DNA of 23,769 nt, taken from positions 1-23,769 of IMG/VR virus record IMGVR_UViG_3300032309_000905; one strand, written 5' to 3'. Shown one piece after another: positions 21,019 to 23,769 of this stretch. Source of the DNA: a virus. The notes below the pieces were generated by a model, which was not told where the DNA came from, searched no databases, and saw only the letters and a list, made by a program, of their open reading frames with translations. Position 1 is the stretch's first letter, and every line of letters begins with the position of its first letter. A program made the translations under genes and the position numbers.

Positions 21019-21116
21019 TTACAGTCCTCCTTACATTTCTTGTGCATATTAGCAGCGCGTTTGAACTGACCAATCTTATTCAGCTCTCCACCGGACTTAC
21101 ATAATTCGCAGATCAT
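20934..21116 (-). CDS. Cys/His-rich small protein (60 aa)
   Basis: ATG at 21116 in ATGA overlap with the preceding gene. The product reads MICELCKSGGELNKIGQF, then MHKKCKEDCNCQHKTG. The C-x2-C ... H-x3-C ... C-x-C-x-H arrangement is a metal-binding cluster, and I recall similar small proteins in actinobacterial phages. The last third overlaps, in another frame, the start of the CHC2 primase ORF for 85 bp. That overlap begins right at the CHC2 ribosome site, so this gene's codons double as that signal. Confidence 0.6.
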   Translation of the reverse strand: MICELCKSGGELNKIGQFKRAANMHKKCKEDCNCQHKTGPEVGSNARVLAEPLRTQYPLE

Positions 21117-21220
21117 TCTTCTTCCTTAACCTCTTCTTCAACTGGTGCTGTCTCTTCAACCACTTCTTGTGGTTCTGTCCATATTGTTGATGTAGTTATT
21201 ATACCTTCAGGTGTTGGCAT
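21113..21220 (-). CDS. Acidic microprotein (35 aa)
   Basis: ATG at 21220 has GGAGG six bases upstream, and TGA at 21113 overlaps the next ATG. The product begins MPTPEGIITTSTIWTEPQE and ends in a Glu/Val-rich tail (VEEEVKEEE). It is very acidic and probably disordered. The good ribosome site and the ATGA overlap support translation. The role is unknown; acidic small proteins sometimes mimic DNA or bind basic partners. Confidence 0.5.
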   Translation of the reverse strand: MPTPEGIITTSTIWTEPQEVVEETAPVEEEVKEEE

Positions 21221-21569
21221 TTTTTTCCTCCAGCCATTGTGTTAGATCTTGGATGACCCACGCCTTGTGGATCCCCGCTCCTCTCCTCTTAAATAATACA
21301 TAAGAGAAAGGCTTATCAATACCACGATGCTTAGCATAATTGCTAGCTTCCACTTGCGCTTCATCCCAAAACTCCTTTAAGTTTAAACTCTTTGTGTTCT
21401 TTAATTCAAAGATGTAAGACTCACCAGCAACGATAACAACTAGATCACCTTCATCTTCCTTACCTGACAAGCGCAACCGCTCAGCTACAGCACCCATTTT
21501 GCGAAACCATTTCATCGCATCTATCTCAAAGGCTGCACCCTTGCGTCTGTTGTAGGTTGGGTTAGGCAT
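21207..21569 (-). CDS. Holliday-junction-resolvase-like PD-(D/E)XK nuclease (120 aa)
   Basis: Starts PTYNRRKGAAFEIDAMKWF with Glu15, then AERLRLSGKEDEGDLVVIV with Asp42, then SYIFELKNTKSLNLKEFW with Glu55-x-Lys57, and a helix with EAQVEASNYAKHRG. This is the E ... GD ... ExK layout of archaeal-Hjc/phage-resolvase-like enzymes that cut four-way junctions, which helps resolve recombining or replicating DNA before packaging. Size is normal for the family. It overlaps the 35-aa gene by 14 bp and the upstream 53-aa gene by 8 bp. Confidence 0.7.
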   Translation of the reverse strand: MPNPTYNRRKGAAFEIDAMKWFRKMGAVAERLRLSGKEDEGDLVVIVAGESYIFELKNTKSLNLKEFWDEAQVEASNYAKHRGIDKPFSYVLFKRRGAGIHKAWVIQDLTQWLEEKNANT

Positions 21570-21723
21570 CTAACTTCACTTTGTTTACCTTAAATACTTG
21601 CTCGCCTTTTTCCTCAACAACTTCTACCAGTCCTGCTTGTATAAGTAAACTAGCGAAAGCAGCAAAGTCAGTCTCTAGTTTTGCAATCTTCTTCTTTAAG
21701 TATGTGATCTCTGTATTAGCCAA
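21562..21723 (-). CDS. Small helical protein (53 aa), coiled-coil start
   Basis: TTG at 21723 with GGTGA six bases upstream, 8 bp inside the end of the epimerase gene; it ends 8 bp inside the resolvase gene. The product reads ANTEITYLKKKIAKLETDF, then ASLLIQAGLVEVVEEKG, then QVFKVNKVKLDA. The N-terminal half is a likely coiled coil, then a winged or beta-like end. No family is recognised. Both overlaps and the ribosome site support it. Confidence 0.5.
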   Translation of the reverse strand: MANTEITYLKKKIAKLETDFAAFASLLIQAGLVEVVEEKGEQVFKVNKVKLDA

Positions 21724-22576
21724 ACTTCTTCACCGCCTCTGCTATGCCTTGCTCTAATGTAATCTTTGGAGTGTAGAACTCTAGCATCTTTTTATTATCA
21801 GATACTCTATACATACAACCGACAGGCTTATCGGGATTAGTTTTAATCTCTGGTGTGTAGCCAACAGCCTCACTTGCTAGCTTTGCTAACTCCAAGAATG
21901 ATGTAGATCTACCAGTTCCTAAGTTGGTAGGACCGGTAATGCCCTCTCTTACTGCGGCAAGGACTGCGCCAATTACATCTTTCATATGGATAAAGTCTCT
22001 TGTCTGTGTGCCTGGACCCCACACTTCAAAGGGATCGTTGCGCTCTACTGCTCTCTTGATGTACATAGGGAAGGGATAAGTTAGATCTTGATCCCATCCA
22101 TACCCAGAAAACGGTCTAAAAATATAGACATTTGGTACAAATTGAGCAAGATATTCACCAACTAACTTGCTCCAACCGTAGGTCATATCAGGTGCGCCTG
22201 GATATTTAAGGTTGATATCAAACTCTTTTAACTTTATATTCTTATCACACTGTAAGGAGATCGGATAAGCAGCACTGCTTGAGAAGTAAACTATCTTACG
22301 AGGCTGGGTCTTCAAGCACCACTGAAAGAACTCAGAGTCAATAGATAAGTTATCAGCTACTGCTAATGGTCTGCCCTCAATAGATTCTCTGCCACCTACG
22401 ATAGCGGCAAGGTGAATCACCAGATCGTACTGAGTATCATCTCTCTTAAATAGATCTCTGCAATCAATACCATCTTTGATATCAGCACCGGTGATACTTA
22501 CGTTAGGTAGTTCAGATAACTCTTCAGTAAAATACCTGCCAACAAATCCTTTATTTCCGGTTATTAAGATCTTCAT
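21716..22576 (-). CDS. NAD-dependent sugar epimerase/dehydratase (extended SDR, 286 aa)
   Basis: MKILITGNKGFVGRYF carries the GxxGxxG NAD(P) motif at residues 7-13. HLAA follows at 55-58, YFSSSAAYP gives the catalytic Ser at about 99-101, and MTYGWSKLVGEYLA gives Tyr133-x3-Lys137. Later VYIFRPFSGYG and TQTRDFIHMKDVIGA are typical of nucleotide-sugar epimerases, 4,6-dehydratases and GDP-fucose-synthase-like enzymes. The protein acts in the cytoplasm on a nucleotide sugar. The exact substrate cannot be told. It probably supplies the neighbouring glycosyltransferases. SD AAAGG is about 5 bp upstream. Confidence 0.85.
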   Translation of the reverse strand: MKILITGNKGFVGRYFTEELSELPNVSITGADIKDGIDCRDLFKRDDTQYDLVIHLAAIVGGRESIEGRPLAVADNLSIDSEFFQWCLKTQPRKIVYFSSSAAYPISLQCDKNIKLKEFDINLKYPGAPDMTYGWSKLVGEYLAQFVPNVYIFRPFSGYGWDQDLTYPFPMYIKRAVERNDPFEVWGPGTQTRDFIHMKDVIGAVLAAVREGITGPTNLGTGRSTSFLELAKLASEAVGYTPEIKTNPDKPVGCMYRVSDNKKMLEFYTPKITLEQGIAEAVKKFG

Positions 22577-22703
22577 ATTGCCTTTCTTCTAAAGCTTGTA
22601 TGCGTATTAATAATTGTGTATGCCGTAATTCTAAATCTTTTATTAAGAGTCTAGTTGTATCGTGGTAAATAAATAATTTTTTAATATCACGTAAGATCTT
22701 CAT
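22551..22703 (-). CDS. Small basic helical protein (50 aa)
   Basis: Starts at ATG 22703, after GGGGA at about 4-5 bp, 17 bp inside the end of the glycosyltransferase gene. An open frame extends further upstream without a good site. The product reads MKILRDIKKLFIYHDTTRLL, then DLELRHTQLLIRIQALEERQ. It is an amphipathic helix with coiled-coil potential. It overlaps the epimerase start by 26 bp. No family is known to me. Confidence 0.45.
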   Translation of the reverse strand: MKILRDIKKLFIYHDTTRLLIKDLELRHTQLLIRIQALEERQYEDLNNRK

Positions 22704-23424
22704 CTGTTCCCCAATCGTAGATATATTTAACGTGGCCTGATTCTTGTAATGACATCTCAAGGTCAGCTCGATATACAAAGACATCATTCTCATCTAACGC
22801 TGCTCCGATATGGCATACAGTGTTAATCTTCTTGCGTTTAATCTCTGTCTTCTTACTTGGATAAGGTGCTGGGTAATTGTAATAAGGATCGTGAACTAAA
22901 GACTTCTCCATTATGTTTGGATAGATAACATTAGATAAGAACTCTTGATCCTGCATATAGGTATCTCTTAACGTAGTCTGATCTAGTAATGTTTTAAAGA
23001 AACCCATATTGGCTGTTTTACAAGCAAACATACCAGCAGAGATAAGGTAGCCGTGACCTGTTGGGTGATCTCTAATGATGTGAAAATCATATTGTGAATC
23101 CATAAACTCTTGGTGTGCTAACGCTTCTCTAATACCAAGACGGGCATCAGCATCCCTTGATAGAACTACATCTACCTCTGGATCAAAGATAGCCCTGAAT
23201 CTCCAGAGCCTAGCAACACTATCTTCTCGTTCATCTACCGGTATCAACTCCACATTAGGAAACAAAGCTAAGGTAGAACGACACCAGGTAGGTACAGAGT
23301 TTCCTACATAAAACCGCACAGTAAAGCCAGGAAAGAATCGCTGTGCTAATTGTGCGTTCTTTATAGCACCAACTAGGAACTTAGCCTGTTGACCATAAAG
23401 AGAATAGGAGATTACCTGTTTCAT
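22687..23424 (-). CDS. Glycosyltransferase, GT-A type (245 aa)
   Basis: Starts VISYSLYGQQAKFLVGAIKN, then VRFYVGNSVPTWCRST. ARLWRFRAIFDPEVDVVLSR leads to the DxD-like motif DAD (91-93), which would hold the metal and nucleotide sugar. Then FHIIRDHPTGHGYLISAGMF and YMQDQEFLSNVIYPN resemble acceptor-side segments of phage and bacterial glycosyltransferases. It transfers a sugar to DNA, virion protein or a host glycan; which is unknown. ATGA overlap with the upstream glycosyltransferase and a TAGG site favour ATG 23424. Confidence 0.7.
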   Translation of the reverse strand: MKQVISYSLYGQQAKFLVGAIKNAQLAQRFFPGFTVRFYVGNSVPTWCRSTLALFPNVELIPVDEREDSVARLWRFRAIFDPEVDVVLSRDADARLGIREALAHQEFMDSQYDFHIIRDHPTGHGYLISAGMFACKTANMGFFKTLLDQTTLRDTYMQDQEFLSNVIYPNIMEKSLVHDPYYNYPAPYPSKKTEIKRKKINTVCHIGAALDENDVFVYRADLEMSLQESGHVKYIYDWGTDEDLT

Positions 23425-23768
23425 TTGATACCTATTGACTCCTTGAACTTAGCAAGATCAGCAGGATACTCTTCATTTATATATCTTTGTAATTCTATTC
23501 TGTCTGCATTAGATAACTCTGGTGCGTTAACCTCAAGGTATCCAGCATCGGCAGTTGATTTACCATTTAAGAAATGTAGGTGTTCAATAATCACATCATC
23601 AAAGTACCAGATAGCATTAAGATCCATACCAAGTAGCATCCAGAAATTATCCATAAACAAATGAACTAACTTAGGCGGTGCCATAAAGCCAAAGCTCTTG
23701 ATGATATTGGTGCTCATCATTACTGCTGTAGCAAGGTTTTGTTTTTGGAATAGATCGTTGCCATAGGC
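23421..23768 (-). CDS. Glycosyltransferase, C-terminal part (start lies beyond window)
   Basis: The frame is open to the right edge, so the ATG at 23720 is not necessarily the start. The visible 115 residues begin AYGNDLFQKQNLATAVMMST, then GFMAPPKLVHLFMDNFWMLL, then AIWYFDDVIIEHLHFLNG. The HLFMDNFW ... DVIIEHLH order is familiar from predicted phage glycosyltransferases with a conserved His near the C-terminus. ATGA coupling with the following glycosyltransferase suggests they work as a pair. The catalytic N-terminal half is outside the window. Confidence 0.65.
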   Translation of the reverse strand, partial: AYGNDLFQKQNLATAVMMSTNIIKSFGFMAPPKLVHLFMDNFWMLLGMDLNAIWYFDDVIIEHLHFLNGKSTADAGYLEVNAPELSNADRIELQRYINEEYPADLAKFKESIGIK

Positions 23769-23769
23769 A

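Noticed and set aside
22565-22703. Identical start ATGAAGATCTTA in the epimerase and 50-aa genes
   Set aside because: Twelve shared bases coding MKIL is a common protein start. The sequences diverge immediately, so duplication is unlikely.
1-23769. tRNA genes, CRISPR arrays, integrase, insertion sequences
   Set aside because: None seen by eye on either strand: no cloverleaf with a T-loop consensus, no regularly spaced repeats, no recombinase motifs.

Overview
The window is most likely part of the genome of a tailed bacteriophage, probably a podovirus-like phage of a low-GC actinobacterium such as a freshwater lineage. The phage assignment rests on a terminase large subunit, a portal, a scaffold and the N-terminus of an N4-gp56-type major capsid protein. 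The podovirus suggestion rests on large ejection-type virion proteins with no tape measure or tail genes in view. The host guess is inference: it comes from the resuscitation-factor-like SLT domain, many tiny Cys-rich proteins, frequent GTG/TTG starts with strong Shine-Dalgarno sites, and moderate AT-richness. No integrase, repressor, tRNA, CRISPR array or insertion sequence was seen.

Layout. (1) 1-13091, minus strand, is the late head module. In transcription order it holds the terminase large subunit, a 62-aa protein, a Lys/Ala-rich 190-aa protein, the portal, a 46-aa basic microprotein, a 74-aa and a 137-aa protein, a 1565-aa virion protein, 364-aa and 393-aa structural proteins, a hairpin-bearing gap, the scaffold, and the start of the major capsid gene, which runs off the left edge. 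(2) 13092-13870 is a non-coding control region full of inverted repeats. It separates the leftward late module from the rightward early module and carries a good sigma-70-type promoter (TTGACC, 18 bp, TACTAT) just before the first early gene. (3) 13871-18218, plus strand, is a tightly coupled run of mostly tiny genes, many of which encode zinc-ribbon or Cys-pair proteins. It ends with a membrane-anchored SLT transglycosylase and a compact cytosine-5 DNA methyltransferase. (4) 18219-18400 is a convergent junction with one intrinsic terminator facing each way. (5) 18401-23769, minus strand, is the replication, modification, regulation and sugar module. From the right edge it holds a truncated glycosyltransferase, a second glycosyltransferase, a 50-aa protein, an NAD-dependent epimerase, a 53-aa protein, a PD-(D/E)XK Holliday-junction-resolvase-like nuclease, two small proteins, a primase split into CHC2 zinc-finger and TOPRIM ORFs, an Nmad1/DUF1599-like protein, a 44-aa protein, a sigma-factor-like protein, another PD-(D/E)XK-like nuclease and an FmdB-type zinc ribbon.

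How it may work together (inference). The plus-strand early operon is read first by host RNA polymerase. The right-hand minus operon supplies replication functions, base-modification enzymes and a sigma-like factor. That factor could switch on the late module through TATAAAG-type elements seen twice in front of the terminase and, as a variant, in front of the scaffold gene. The epimerase and glycosyltransferases could build or attach sugars on DNA, the virion or the host surface. Many real genes here are 20-60 codons long and were recovered by reading frames, start sites and overlaps by eye, so homology searches were not used and product names rest on recognised motifs only.
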